Of a stretch of 64,000 nt of DNA, positions 1 to 9,050 are shown piece after piece. The stretch is from Alloprevotella sp. (lineage in GTDB: Bacteria; Bacteroidota; Bacteroidia; Bacteroidales; Muribaculaceae). The position numbers and the translations under genes are program-made. The stretch lies in NCBI GenBank assembly GCA_023663135.1, contig JAMPIE010000010.1, positions 21,448 to 85,447 on the forward strand, given 5' to 3'. Every line of letters starts with the position of its first letter. The first letter of the stretch is position 1. The notes beneath the pieces were generated by a model. The model was not told where the DNA came from, did not search any database, and saw only the letters and a list, made by a program, of their open reading frames with translations.

Positions 1-169
1 CGGTCATGTAATTGTATAGATACGACACGGCCTGCTCGGCGTCCTGGGCAGTCTGCCACATGGTGGCGTCAGACTTCTGGTCGAGCGGCGCGGTGTCGAG
101 GTCGACACATGAGCTGGCTCCTACGGCGAGGGCCAGGGCTGCGCATATGCTGATAAATTTGGTTTTCAT
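1..169 (-). CDS. SusD/RagB-family nutrient-binding lipoprotein, N-terminal fragment
   Basis: Only the first 56 codons lie in the window; the gene continues beyond base 1. The start is the ATG at 167-169, 20 nt after the stop of the upstream susC gene. The product begins with MKTKFISICAALALAVGASS followed by Cys21, a lipoprotein signal peptide with a fair lipobox, and then a VDLDTAPLDQ stretch, which is the usual opening of SusD-like proteins. SusD proteins are surface lipoproteins that cap the SusC channel and bind glycans or other substrates. The immediate position after susC makes the family assignment strong. The substrate cannot be read from this fragment. Confidence 0.85.
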   Translation of the reverse strand, partial: MKTKFISICAALALAVGASSCVDLDTAPLDQKSDATMWQTAQDAEQAVSYLYNYMT

Positions 170-189
170 TTCTTTAGACACTAAGGAGA

Positions 190-3100
190 TTAGAGGGTTA
201 CTTTAAGGCCGAGGGAGAACTTACGCACGTTGGAGTAGTAGGCGCCGCGACCTGCGGGAGCCTCGGGGTCGATGCCCTTGTCGTAGATGTCGGAGAATGT
301 GAGGAGGTTCTCGCCATTGAAGTAAACGCGGAGGCGCTCAAGGCCGATGCGCTGAGTGAGCTTCGTGGGGATGGTGTAGCCGAGGGTGAGGTTTTTGAGA
401 CGGACGTAGGAGGCGTCTTCACACCAGAAGGAGTTGGTGACGGAGACGTCGGGGGAAGAGGCTGAGTTGGAGTAGAGGCGGGGATAGGTGCCGTTGGGGT
501 TCTCGGGGGTCCAGCGCTGCTCCATCTGCCAGTTGTTCATGGTGCCGCCATTGTAGAAGGCCTGTGAGGCCTCGCCCTGCATGTAGCGCTCGTAGTCGAA
601 GGCGCCCTGCCAGAGCATGGAGAAGTCGAAGTCGCGGAAGGTGACGCCCACGTTGAGGCCGCCCATCCATGAGGGGTTGATCTTGCCGATGACGGCGCGG
701 TCTTCAGTGGTGATCTTGCCGTCGCCGTCGAGGTCTTTGAAGCGGATGTTGCCGGGCTTCTCCTGGCCGGTGCGCACGGGGCCTGCGAGCACCTCAGCCT
801 CGTTCTTGAAGAGGCCGTCGGCTACGTAGCCGTAATATGAGCCGATGGCTTCCCCCTCGAGGAACCACATCAGCTTGTTGTTGGGGTCGGGGCCTTCGGT
901 GCCGGCGAGGTTGGTGATCTCATTGTGGTTGTAGCCCACGTTGAGAGCCACGTTCCAAGCCCAGTCTTTATTGAAGCGGTGGTTGTAGATAAGAGAGAGG
1001 TCGACGCCCTTGTTGACAACGGAGCCGGCATTCTGAGCGGGGGCATCCACGCCGAGCACGCTCTGGATGGGGAGGTTAAGGAGCATGTCGTTGGTCTTAC
1101 GACGATAGACAGAGCCCTCGAAGACAAACATGTTGTTGAGGAAAGCAGCCTCGAGGCCGAGCTCCCAGTTGGTCACGCTGGCCCATTTGAGGTTGCTGTT
1201 GACATAGCGGCTCTCATAGAGCGAGCTGTAGAGGTTGGGGCCGATGAGGAGGTTGTTGTAAGCATAGGTGGCCACGGCGGGATAATACTCGTCGAGCTCC
1301 TCGTTACCGGTCTTACCCCAGCCGAGACGGATCTTGAGGTTGTTGAGCCAGTCGGAAGTGCCCTCCATGAAGCTCTCCTGGCTTATGCGCCAAGCAGCCG
1401 ACACAGCGGGGAAGTAGCCCCAGCGGTTGTCTTTGGGGAAGCGGGAGGAGGCGTCGGCACGCATATTGACCTCAAGGAGGTAGCGGTTGTCAAAGGCATA
1501 GTTGATGCGGCCAAACCATGAGCGGCGGTTGAGGTCCCAGCCGCCATCGTCGTTGCTCATGCCGTTGGTGGAGAGGGAGGCGAGCACCTCGTCGAGGGCG
1601 TTGTCGCCGCCGCCTTCGCGGGCGAGGGTAGAGTAGCGATACTGGTTGCGGACAGCCTCATAACCGAGGAGGACGCCGATGTCGTGCTTCTCGGCGATGG
1701 TCTTGACGTAGTTGATGGTGCCCTGATAGGTCATCCAGTCCCAGTTGTAGTAGTTGTGTTCGCCGCGGCGGGTGCCGTTGTCGCCGCCGTTGTAGGAGCC
1801 GCCGTAGAGGAGCACCTTGCGGAAGCGGTAGTAGTCGCGATAGTCGTGGCGCCAAGAGAAGAGGGGCTTGATGGTCAGACCTTCGATGGGCTTGATCTCC
1901 AAGTAGATGTTGGTAAAGAGCTGGTCATCTTTCTGGCGCATGATACCGGTGGCATATTTCTGAGCCTCGGCCACGGGGTTTTGCATGGAGGCGGGAGCGA
2001 TAAACTCGCCGTTCTCGTCGTAGGGCGAGAGGGTGGCGTTGAGGCGGTTGACGTGCTGGACAATGCCGCTCACGCCGTTGTAGCCGTCCTTGCGGATGCC
2101 ACGGTAGAAGGAGGTGTTGACGCCAAAGGTGAGCCACTTGCGGAGCTCGCTCTGCAGGTTGACGCGGGCGTTGTAGCGGTTATAGTCGTTTTGGCTGAGC
2201 ATACCACCCTGGTAGAGATAGCCGAGGGATGCCATGTAGGTGGTGTTGTTTGAGCCGCCGTTGACCTGCACGGTGTGGGCAGTCTCGAAGCCGCCTTTCT
2301 TAAAGGTGGCATCCCACCAGTCGGTGCCTTCGGGGTCGAGGGTGCCGTCGGCATACTGCTGTAGGCGGGCGTCATACTGGGCCACGTTGGCGTTGGGGTC
2401 GTTGTTGAGGATGGCCTCACGCATGAGCATGGTGTAGTCGCGGGCGTTGACGGGGTCGAGGCGGGCGGTGGGGTTGGTCCAGGTGACGGTGCCGGAGTAG
2501 GTGATCTTGGGGGCGGAGTTGAGCTTGCCTTTCTTGGTGGTGATGAGGATAACGCCGTTGGCGGCCTGCACACCGTAGATGGCGGCCGAGGCAGCATCCT
2601 TAAGCACGGAGAGGCTCTCGATGTCCTGGGGATCGATGTTGTTCATCGAGCCGGGGACGCCGTCGACAATCACCAGGGGAGAGGCAGAGTTGATGGAGTT
2701 GTTACCGCGGACGGTGACAGTGCCGGTCTGGGAGCCGGGGGCACCCGACGACTGCACAACCACCACGCCGGGCATCTCGCCGGCCATGGCAGCAGAGACA
2801 GAAGCCACGGCGCGGTCCTCGATGGCGGTGGCGCTCATGGAGGATACTGAGCCGGTGACATTGACTTTCTTCTGGACGCCGTAACCGACGACAACCACTT
2901 CGTCGAGGGCATTGCTCATCTCCTGCATGGTGATGGAGAGGGGCTGTCCGGTCCAGGTTACTTCAACGGGCTCGTAGCCGATGGAGCTGATCTCGAGGAC
3001 GGCCCCGGGCTTGATTCCCATGATGGAGAATTGGCCGTCGATGTTGGTGCTGGTGGCTTTATCAGTGCCTTTGACCTTGACGGTGGCGCCGATGATTTCT

Positions 3101-3243
3101 TCACCAGTCGATGAGACGATGGTGCCGGTACAGGCCCCTGCTGTTTGCTGGGCAACTGTAATGGCCTGAGAATAGGCAAGGTTGGCTCCGGAAAGGAGAG
3201 CCAAGCCGCTCAGGATGCCGGCAGCGATGAAACGTTTGGGCAT
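190..3243 (-). CDS. SusC/RagA-family TonB-linked outer membrane transporter
   Basis: 1017 residues, the usual length for SusC. A signal peptide covers about residues 1-26. A carboxypeptidase-regulatory-like domain follows at about 38-110, then the characteristic DEVVVVGYG segment (114-122), the TonB plug (about 128-235, with ASAAIYGVQAANGVILITTKKG-type motif pieces) and a large beta barrel ending in KFSLGLKVTL. The protein imports oligosaccharides or other large ligands across the outer membrane, powered by TonB, together with the SusD lipoprotein encoded 20 nt downstream. No regulator (ECF sigma, HTCS) is visible beside it, and the substrate is unknown. Start at 3243 fits the signal peptide; a candidate -7 box lies at 3325-3332. 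Confidence 0.95.
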   Translation of the reverse strand: MPKRFIAAGILSGLALLSGANLAYSQAITVAQQTAGACTGTIVSSTGEEIIGATVKVKGTDKATSTNIDGQFSIMGIKPGAVLEISSIGYEPVEVTWTGQPLSITMQEMSNALDEVVVVGYGVQKKVNVTGSVSSMSATAIEDRAVASVSAAMAGEMPGVVVVQSSGAPGSQTGTVTVRGNNSINSASPLVIVDGVPGSMNNIDPQDIESLSVLKDAASAAIYGVQAANGVILITTKKGKLNSAPKITYSGTVTWTNPTARLDPVNARDYTMLMREAILNNDPNANVAQYDARLQQYADGTLDPEGTDWWDATFKKGGFETAHTVQVNGGSNNTTYMASLGYLYQGGMLSQNDYNRYNARVNLQSELRKWLTFGVNTSFYRGIRKDGYNGVSGIVQHVNRLNATLSPYDENGEFIAPASMQNPVAEAQKYATGIMRQKDDQLFTNIYLEIKPIEGLTIKPLFSWRHDYRDYYRFRKVLLYGGSYNGGDNGTRRGEHNYYNWDWMTYQGTINYVKTIAEKHDIGVLLGYEAVRNQYRYSTLAREGGGDNALDEVLASLSTNGMSNDDGGWDLNRRSWFGRINYAFDNRYLLEVNMRADASSRFPKDNRWGYFPAVSAAWRISQESFMEGTSDWLNNLKIRLGWGKTGNEELDEYYPAVATYAYNNLLIGPNLYSSLYESRYVNSNLKWASVTNWELGLEAAFLNNMFVFEGSVYRRKTNDMLLNLPIQSVLGVDAPAQNAGSVVNKGVDLSLIYNHRFNKDWAWNVALNVGYNHNEITNLAGTEGPDPNNKLMWFLEGEAIGSYYGYVADGLFKNEAEVLAGPVRTGQEKPGNIRFKDLDGDGKITTEDRAVIGKINPSWMGGLNVGVTFRDFDFSMLWQGAFDYERYMQGEASQAFYNGGTMNNWQMEQRWTPENPNGTYPRLYSNSASSPDVSVTNSFWCEDASYVRLKNLTLGYTIPTKLTQRIGLERLRVYFNGENLLTFSDIYDKGIDPEAPAGRGAYYSNVRKFSLGLKVTL

Positions 3244-3324
3244 AAGTCTTTAAGGTTATGAATGAGAGTGTTTTGGTATTTTCAATCAGTGATGAAGGGG
3301 GGTGACGTGAGAAGCCACGCGGCG

Positions 3325-3332
3325 CAAATTTA
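3325..3332 (-). promoter_or_regulatory. Candidate promoter -7 box for susC
   Basis: On the minus strand this reads TAAATTTG, matching the Bacteroidetes TAnnTTTG box. It would give a leader of roughly 75 nt before the susC start. No convincing -33 element is seen at the right distance. Confidence 0.45.
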
Positions 3333-3558
3333 CATATTGTTTTGAAACTGAAACGAATTTTAACATAAAAATCGCGATATTAATCGGCGCGTTTGCGTAT
3401 GTCGCGAAAAATAGCGACCTTTGCGCCCTATATACAGGGATTGTCCGTCGATGGTGGATCTCCCCCCTTCCTCCCTCGTTTTTTCCTTTTACCCCTGCTA
3501 TGAGGATGGGGCCATCATCACCATTATTCTCGCCCTTTTGACGGCACGGCTGTGAGGC

Positions 3559-3585
3559 TCCGCCGCCGGAGGGCGGAATTTTTTT
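3559..3585 (+). terminator. Hairpin plus T-tract upstream of polA
   Basis: TCCGCC (3559-3564) pairs with GGCGGA (3572-3577) and is followed by seven T residues at 3579-3585. This is a standard rho-independent layout on the plus strand, yet no plus-strand gene lies upstream. It could end a small RNA or stop antisense read-through from susC. Confidence 0.5.
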
Positions 3586-3619
3586 CATCGTTAAGTGAGC
3601 CTCAGATTGCTTTTTTGTC

Positions 3620-3627
3620 TATTTTTG
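3620..3627 (+). promoter_or_regulatory. Candidate promoter -7 box for the polA operon
   Basis: TATTTTTG matches TAnnTTTG, 45 nt before the polA start. The -33 element is poor. Confidence 0.5.
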
Positions 3628-3671
3628 TGGATTAAACGTGCGCAGCCACTGGGGCCTGCGCCTCAAAACGT

Positions 3672-6383
3672 ATGCCCATGGACACCAAACGCCTCTTTCT
3701 CCTCGATGCATATGCCCTGATTTACAGGGCCTACTATGCTATGATGAAGACCCCGCGCATCACCTCGGCCGGCCTCAACACTTCGGCCATCTTTGGCTTT
3801 GTCAACACTCTGGAGGAGGTGATACGCAAAGAGAGCCCCACCCACTTGGCGGTGTGCTTTGACCCGCCCCATGGCTCCACCTTCCGCCATCAGGCCTATC
3901 ATGAATACAAGGCCCAGCGCGAGAAGCAGCCCGAGGATATCACAGCCGCCGTGCCTTACATAGAGCGCATCCTCAAGGCCATGAACATCCCGATGGTGGA
4001 GCGCGACGGATATGAGGCCGACGACGTCATAGGCACCCTCGCCGTCCATGCCGAGCATCAGGGCTTCACTACCTATATGATGACCCCCGACAAGGATTAT
4101 GCCCAGCTCGTGACCGACCATATACTCCAATACCGCCCCTCGCTCCGCGGCGAAGGCTTTGAAGTGAGAGGCCCCAAAGAGGTGTGCCAGAAATTTGAGG
4201 TGCCCGCCCCCGACTATGTCATAGACCTCCTTGCACTCGAGGGGGACAAATCCGACAACATCCCCGGCTGCCCCGGAGTGGGAAAGACCACAGCCGTAAA
4301 GCTCATAGCCGAGTATGGCCACATAGACAGTATCATTGCCCACGCCGGCGAGATCAAGGGTAAGCTGGGCGAGAAGGTGGCCGCCAATGCCGAGCAGATT
4401 GAGTTTTCTCGGTTCTTGGCAACAATCAAGACCGACGTGCCCACCCTCGAGGGGTTTGACATAGAGAGCCTGCGCCGGCGCGAGCCCGACATAGATGCCC
4501 TTGTCAGCGTCTATGAGGAGCTGGAGTTTCGCCAGTTTATCCGCCGCCTGCGCCAAGAGACCAAGGCAGCAGTCCCCGCGCCCGACGCCTCGGGGATGGG
4601 GTCGCTCTTTGACCTCCCCGAAGAGCCCGCCGAGGCCATCGCCCCCCAATGGACTGAAGCCACCGCTGACATCGATATTGCCGCAGCATGCCGCCGCGCC
4701 GCCCTTGCCGGCCCCTGCGGCATAGCCTTCATTGCCCCCGGAGCCGACGCCATGACAGCCGCGATAAAGGGAGTGGCCCTGGCCCCCTCCGACGGGAAAG
4801 AGCCGGTGGTGGTGACCCTCCCGCAAGGGAGCGATGAGCGCACAGCCGCCATGAACCACCTCAAGGCTTTGCTGACCGACCGCAAGGCGAGCCTCGTGGC
4901 CCACGACTTCAAGCGCTCCCTCGTGGCTCTGATGCGCGAGGGAATAGAGGTGGAGGCTCCCTTCTACGACACCGCCCTGGCCCACTACCTCATCGAGCCG
5001 GAGATGAAACACACCCTCTCGGTCGTGGCCGCCAAGTATCTCGACATCCATATGGCCGACGACCCCGAGGCCGACACAAAAGAGGGCGCCGTGGTGACTG
5101 CCACCCTCGCCGCTTCGTTGCGCCCCCTTCTGCAAGCCGAGATTGAGGCTGGCGGCCTGAGCAAGCTCCTCGACGAGATAGAGCTCCCGCTGGAGAAGGT
5201 CTTGGCACGGATGGAGCATAACGGAGTGAGAATCGACGCAAAGGAGCTGGCCCGCCTCTCCGACGAGTACACCGCACGCCTGCGCGAGATGGAGCAGGAG
5301 GCTTATACACTGGCCGGCACCAAATTCAACGTGGCCAGCCCGGCACAGGTGGGCGAGGTGCTCTTTGAGCATCTCAAGATAGACGTCAAGGCCAAAAAGA
5401 CCAAGACAGGCGCCTACTCCACCACCGAGGAAATCCTCGTCAAATATGCCGCCGAATGGCCCATCGTTGACCTCATCCTCCGCATCAGAGCCCTCCGCAA
5501 GCTCCTGACCACATATATCAACGCCTTGCCCGCCTTGGTCAACCCCGCCACCGGCAAGATACACACCACCTATAATCAGACCGTCACCGCCACAGGGCGC
5601 ATATCCTCGGCCAACCCCAACCTGCAGAACATACCGGTGCGCTCCGACGACGGCCGCGAGATACGCCGCGCCTTCATCGCCGACCCCGGCGACCTCTTCA
5701 TGAGCGCCGACTACTCCCAGATAGAGCTCCGCCTCATGGCCGACCTCTCCGGCGACCCCGACATGATTGCCGCCTTCCACTCCGGCACCGACATCCACCG
5801 CGCCACCGCCGCCAAGATCTATCATGTGGCCGACGCCGACGTGACAGACGCTATGCGCCGCAACGCCAAGACCGCCAATTTTGGCATCATCTACGGCATC
5901 TCGGCCTTCGGCTTGGCCGAACGCCTGAGCATCCCCCGCGCAGAGGCCAAGATGCTCATCGACGGCTATTTCAAAACGTATCCCCATATTGCCGACTATA
6001 TAGGCAACGCCATCAAGCAAGCCCGCACCGACGGCTATGTCACCACCATCATGGGGCGCCGCCGCATCCTCTCTGACATCAACTCGCGCAACGCCACCGT
6101 CCGCGCCTTTGCCGAGCGCAACGCCGTCAACGCCCCCATCCAAGGCTCAGCCGCCGACATCATCAAGCTCGCCATGGTCCGCATCGCCCGCAAGATGGCC
6201 GAGCAGGGGATGAAGTCGACGATGATAATGCAGGTCCACGACGAACTGATATTCAACGTGAAGCCCGATGAGATGGCAGCCCTTCAGTCACTTGTCGTGA
6301 CCGAGATGGCCGGTGCCTATTCCGGGCGCGTAGCCCTCGAAGTGGCCGCCGGGACTGCCACCAACTGGCTTGAAGCCCACTGA
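3672..6383 (+). CDS. polA: DNA polymerase I
   Basis: 903 residues. The N-terminal 5'-3' exonuclease (about 1-290) has the expected LLDAYALIYRAYYA opening and the GDKSDNIPGCPGVGKTTA helix-hairpin-helix. The C-terminal polymerase (about 500-903) has motif A DYSQIELR near 679, motif B RRNAKTANFGIIYG near 730 and motif C QVHDELIF near 854. The enzyme fills repair gaps and removes Okazaki RNA primers. The middle 3'-5' exonuclease domain is degenerate: where E. coli has DTE (Exo I) this protein has IAP near 353, Exo II Asp is Ser near 413, and the YxxxD of Exo III is missing. It therefore probably cannot proofread. A second ATG six bases downstream (3678, MDTKRLFLL) is an equally good start. It leads an apparent six-gene run. 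Confidence 0.96.
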   Translation: MPMDTKRLFLLDAYALIYRAYYAMMKTPRITSAGLNTSAIFGFVNTLEEVIRKESPTHLAVCFDPPHGSTFRHQAYHEYKAQREKQPEDITAAVPYIERILKAMNIPMVERDGYEADDVIGTLAVHAEHQGFTTYMMTPDKDYAQLVTDHILQYRPSLRGEGFEVRGPKEVCQKFEVPAPDYVIDLLALEGDKSDNIPGCPGVGKTTAVKLIAEYGHIDSIIAHAGEIKGKLGEKVAANAEQIEFSRFLATIKTDVPTLEGFDIESLRRREPDIDALVSVYEELEFRQFIRRLRQETKAAVPAPDASGMGSLFDLPEEPAEAIAPQWTEATADIDIAAACRRAALAGPCGIAFIAPGADAMTAAIKGVALAPSDGKEPVVVTLPQGSDERTAAMNHLKALLTDRKASLVAHDFKRSLVALMREGIEVEAPFYDTALAHYLIEPEMKHTLSVVAAKYLDIHMADDPEADTKEGAVVTATLAASLRPLLQAEIEAGGLSKLLDEIELPLEKVLARMEHNGVRIDAKELARLSDEYTARLREMEQEAYTLAGTKFNVASPAQVGEVLFEHLKIDVKAKKTKTGAYSTTEEILVKYAAEWPIVDLILRIRALRKLLTTYINALPALVNPATGKIHTTYNQTVTATGRISSANPNLQNIPVRSDDGREIRRAFIADPGDLFMSADYSQIELRLMADLSGDPDMIAAFHSGTDIHRATAAKIYHVADADVTDAMRRNAKTANFGIIYGISAFGLAERLSIPRAEAKMLIDGYFKTYPHIADYIGNAIKQARTDGYVTTIMGRRRILSDINSRNATVRAFAERNAVNAPIQGSAADIIKLAMVRIARKMAEQGMKSTMIMQVHDELIFNVKPDEMAALQSLVVTEMAGAYSGRVALEVAAGTATNWLEAH

Positions 6384-6418
6384 TACATCAACGAGTAAAA
6401 TCATACCATCATCAAGAT

Positions 6419-7471
6419 ATGCGACCATCCATAGGCCAAGTGATATTTAAGTATGGAGTCCCGCTGGCCATCTCCGTGGGGCTATGCTGGCTCCTCTTCC
6501 GCGACATCGACATCCATGAGATGTGGGAGATAATCACCACCCAGTGTGATTTCTCCTGGATTCTCCTCGCCTTAGCCTTCTCAATCCTGAGCCATGTCAT
6601 CCGCGGCGCGCGCTGGGGCATCCAGCTCAGGGCCCTCGACATCCGCCCCGGCCTCTTTGCCTTGACCCTCTCGATATTCGGCACGTATGCCGTCAACCTC
6701 GTCCTCCCGCGCTTGGGCGAGCTCTGGCGCACAGGCTGGATTGCCCAGCGGCAGAAAGCCCCCTTCACCACCGTCTTCGGCTCAATGGTGGCCGACCGAC
6801 TGGCCGACACCGTCACCGTGGCCCTCATCACCGCCGCCACATTCGTCATAGCCCGTCGGCAGCTCACCGAGTATCTGAGCTCCAACACAGCCGTCTACGA
6901 CTCCGTCATAGGCCTCCTCTCCTCCCCCTGGCTATGGAGCGGGCTCATCATCATATGCGCCGCCGTGGCCTTCATCTTCCTGCGCTTCCCCGCCAATCCT
7001 CTTATAGTCAAGATAAAAGGCGTCCTCCGCGGCCTCTGGGAAGGCTTTGCCGTCATCGCCTCCATGAAGGGGAAAGGGCGATGGCTGCTGCTAACCGTCG
7101 GCCTTTGGGGCTGCTACTTCCTTCAGCTCTATCTGGCCTTCTTTGCCTTCCCCGCCACCGCCGCCGTCGTGGAGCGTTACGGCATAGTGGCCCCGCTGGT
7201 GTGCTTTGTCCTCTCATCCATCTCCATGGGTGTCCCCTCTAATGGCGGCATAGGCCCTTGGCAATGGGCCATCATCTTTGGCCTGGGCATGTTCTCGGCC
7301 GGCATCCCCGAGCTTACCGAGAGCTATGCCACCACCTTTGCCAATCTCGTCATGGGGTGTCAGACCCTCCTGCTCATCCTCTTGGGCATCTTCACCTTTG
7401 TATGTATCGCCGTGATGAAGCGCCGCCAAGGCTCCTCGTCACCTCAACCCTTATCCTCTCAGAATGTTTGA
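6419..7471 (+). CDS. Flippase-like / lysylphosphatidylglycerol-synthase-type membrane protein
   Basis: 350 residues with about eight hydrophobic segments spread over the whole length. It resembles the UPF0104/PF03706 family, in which the sequence NLVLPRLGELWR and the later PSNGGIGPWQWAI stretch occupy the positions of the conserved polar loops. The family contains the membrane half of MprF and many stand-alone proteins thought to flip lipids or lipid-linked molecules. The soluble lysyl-transfer domain is absent, so lipid aminoacylation is not predicted. It starts 35 nt after polA and its end overlaps the next gene by 8 nt, which implies co-transcription. Confidence 0.8.
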   Translation: MRPSIGQVIFKYGVPLAISVGLCWLLFRDIDIHEMWEIITTQCDFSWILLALAFSILSHVIRGARWGIQLRALDIRPGLFALTLSIFGTYAVNLVLPRLGELWRTGWIAQRQKAPFTTVFGSMVADRLADTVTVALITAATFVIARRQLTEYLSSNTAVYDSVIGLLSSPWLWSGLIIICAAVAFIFLRFPANPLIVKIKGVLRGLWEGFAVIASMKGKGRWLLLTVGLWGCYFLQLYLAFFAFPATAAVVERYGIVAPLVCFVLSSISMGVPSNGGIGPWQWAIIFGLGMFSAGIPELTESYATTFANLVMGCQTLLLILLGIFTFVCIAVMKRRQGSSSPQPLSSQNV

Positions 7472-7970
7472 CTTAGACGAAAGCAAGCCCGACTATTTCA
7501 GCGAGCCGGAAGAGGAGGGGCCTCAGGCACCCCCCACTCCCGGCGACAGCATCGACTTTGGCGGCGACGACGGCGAAAAGCCCCCGCGGCGTCGCAGCGG
7601 CTTGAAGCGTTTCCTCCTCTGGGCCGCCGCCATCTGCCTCATCGGCTTGGCCATTGCGGGCTATCTGCGCTACCTTAACCCCTATGCCACCGACTCGCTC
7701 ATCAACGGCTATATAACTAAGGTGGAGCGGCGCGGCATCATCTTCAAGACCTATGAAGCCGAGGTGATATCAGAGAGCGCGCTGACCGACACCACCCGCC
7801 TCTACTCCGAGCGTCTGACCATGAGCATCCCCTCCGAGGCCTTGGCCAAGCGGCTGCAAGCCCTTCAGGGCACAGGGAGGCGAGTGGAGCTCACCACCGA
7901 GCGATTTTATGGCATGCTCCCCTGGCGCGGAGAGTCGACCACCATCATCACCGCTGCTGAAGATAAATGA
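7464..7970 (+). CDS. Small single-span membrane protein of unknown function
   Basis: 168 residues. The first 48 residues are acidic and Pro-rich, followed by a basic PPRRRSGLKR stretch, one membrane span (about 50-67) and an extracytoplasmic domain of about 100 residues. The positive-inside rule places the acidic N-terminus in the cytoplasm. I do not recognise a catalytic motif. The gene overlaps the flippase-like gene by 8 nt and is followed 27 nt later by mltG, so a role at the cell envelope is plausible but unproven. Confidence 0.7.
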   Translation: MFDLDESKPDYFSEPEEEGPQAPPTPGDSIDFGGDDGEKPPRRRSGLKRFLLWAAAICLIGLAIAGYLRYLNPYATDSLINGYITKVERRGIIFKTYEAEVISESALTDTTRLYSERLTMSIPSEALAKRLQALQGTGRRVELTTERFYGMLPWRGESTTIITAAEDK

Positions 7971-7997
7971 TAATCCCTTATAACTGAGTTTGCTCAG

Positions 7998-9020
7998 ATG
8001 AATATTTCCTTCTTGCGGCAACATGCCGCAGTCTTTGTGATTGCCACCCTTGCCTTGACCGCCATCGTCGTCGGGGCACTCCTCTATCTATTCTCGCGCC
8101 ATGATGGCGAGGCCGCCTGGTTTTACCTCCCCCGTAATGCCTCAGCCGAGGCCGTGGCCGACTCCATCCGCTCTGCCTTGGGCGAGAGCGAGGGGAGCCG
8201 CGTTGTTACCCTCTGGAAGCTCCAGGGGGGCGACCCGGCCAAGGCTCATGGCGCCTACCGCGTGGAGCCGGGACAGAGCGCGCTGGCCACCTCGCGACGC
8301 ATTGCGCAGGGACGCCAGACCCCGGTGAAGCTCACCTTCAACAACCTGCGCACCCTCGACCAACTCGCATCGCGCATCGGTGCCAGGATGGAGTGTGGCC
8401 CCGAAGCCTTCATGGAGGCCACCGACTCAGTCCTTGCCGAGCATGGCTACGACGCTCCCGAGTATGTAGCCGCCTTCCTCCCCGACACTTACGAGATGTA
8501 TTGGACCTCCGAGCCCGCCGATATCGTCGAGCGGCTGCTCTCTTATCGCGACGCCTTCTGGACTGACGAGCGGCAGGCCAAGGCCGATGACTTAGGCCTC
8601 ACCCCCGTCGAAGTGGCCACCATCGCCTCCATCGTCGAGGAGGAGAGCAACAAGACCGACGAGTATCCCAAGATAGCCCGCCTCTACCTCAACCGTCTCA
8701 ACAAAGGAATGCGTCTTCAGGCCGACCCCACAGTGAAGTTTGCCGTGGGCGACTTCTCGCTCCGCCGAGTAAGAGGCAAGCACCTCTCAACCCCCTCGCC
8801 CTATAACACATATCTCAACGCCGGCCTCCCCCCCGGCCCCATACGCATCCCCGACTCCCGAGCCATTGATGCCGTCCTGGAAGCTCCCGAGGCCCCTTAT
8901 ATGTATATGTGTGCGCGCCCCGACTTCTCGGGCTATCACGACTTTGCGGCCGACTATCAGACCCACCGCCGCAACGCCCGTCTCTATCAGGCGGCCCTCA
9001 ACAAAAGAGCCATCCATTGA
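7998..9020 (+). CDS. mltG: Endolytic murein transglycosylase MltG (YceG-like)
   Basis: 340 residues. An N-terminal membrane anchor (about 12-32) is followed by a LysM-like region and the YceG catalytic domain. The motif ASIVEEESNKTDEY with acidic residues at 214-216 corresponds to the E. coli ASIVEKE site that carries the catalytic glutamate, and RLQADPTVKFAVG and PSPYNTYLNAGLPPGPI are further family signatures. The enzyme cuts nascent glycan strands in the periplasm and so sets peptidoglycan strand length. The length matches E. coli MltG (340). It sits in the polA-led run, between two envelope genes. Confidence 0.95.
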   Translation: MNISFLRQHAAVFVIATLALTAIVVGALLYLFSRHDGEAAWFYLPRNASAEAVADSIRSALGESEGSRVVTLWKLQGGDPAKAHGAYRVEPGQSALATSRRIAQGRQTPVKLTFNNLRTLDQLASRIGARMECGPEAFMEATDSVLAEHGYDAPEYVAAFLPDTYEMYWTSEPADIVERLLSYRDAFWTDERQAKADDLGLTPVEVATIASIVEEESNKTDEYPKIARLYLNRLNKGMRLQADPTVKFAVGDFSLRRVRGKHLSTPSPYNTYLNAGLPPGPIRIPDSRAIDAVLEAPEAPYMYMCARPDFSGYHDFAADYQTHRRNARLYQAALNKRAIH

Positions 9021-9050
9021 CTTGTGCCAATCCTTTAATCCATCACATAT

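Larger units (their letters stand above)
3244..3671. other. 428-nt divergent intergenic region between susC and polA
   Basis: This stretch holds the susC promoter candidate (3325-3332), the polA promoter candidate (3620-3627) and a plus-strand terminator-like hairpin (3559-3585). The 3330-3420 part is AT-rich. An open frame on the minus strand at 3286-3588 lacks recognisable protein character and covers the promoter region, so no gene is called. Confidence 0.6.

Noticed and set aside
3286..3588. Minus-strand open frame of 100 codons between susC and polA
   Set aside because: It covers promoter and terminator-like sequence, has no ribosome-binding context or recognisable family.
3663..6143. 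A very long open frame antisense to polA
   Set aside because: GC-rich codon bias keeps the opposite frame open; its product is a Gly/Val/His-rich sequence with no domain, and polA on the other strand has complete motifs.
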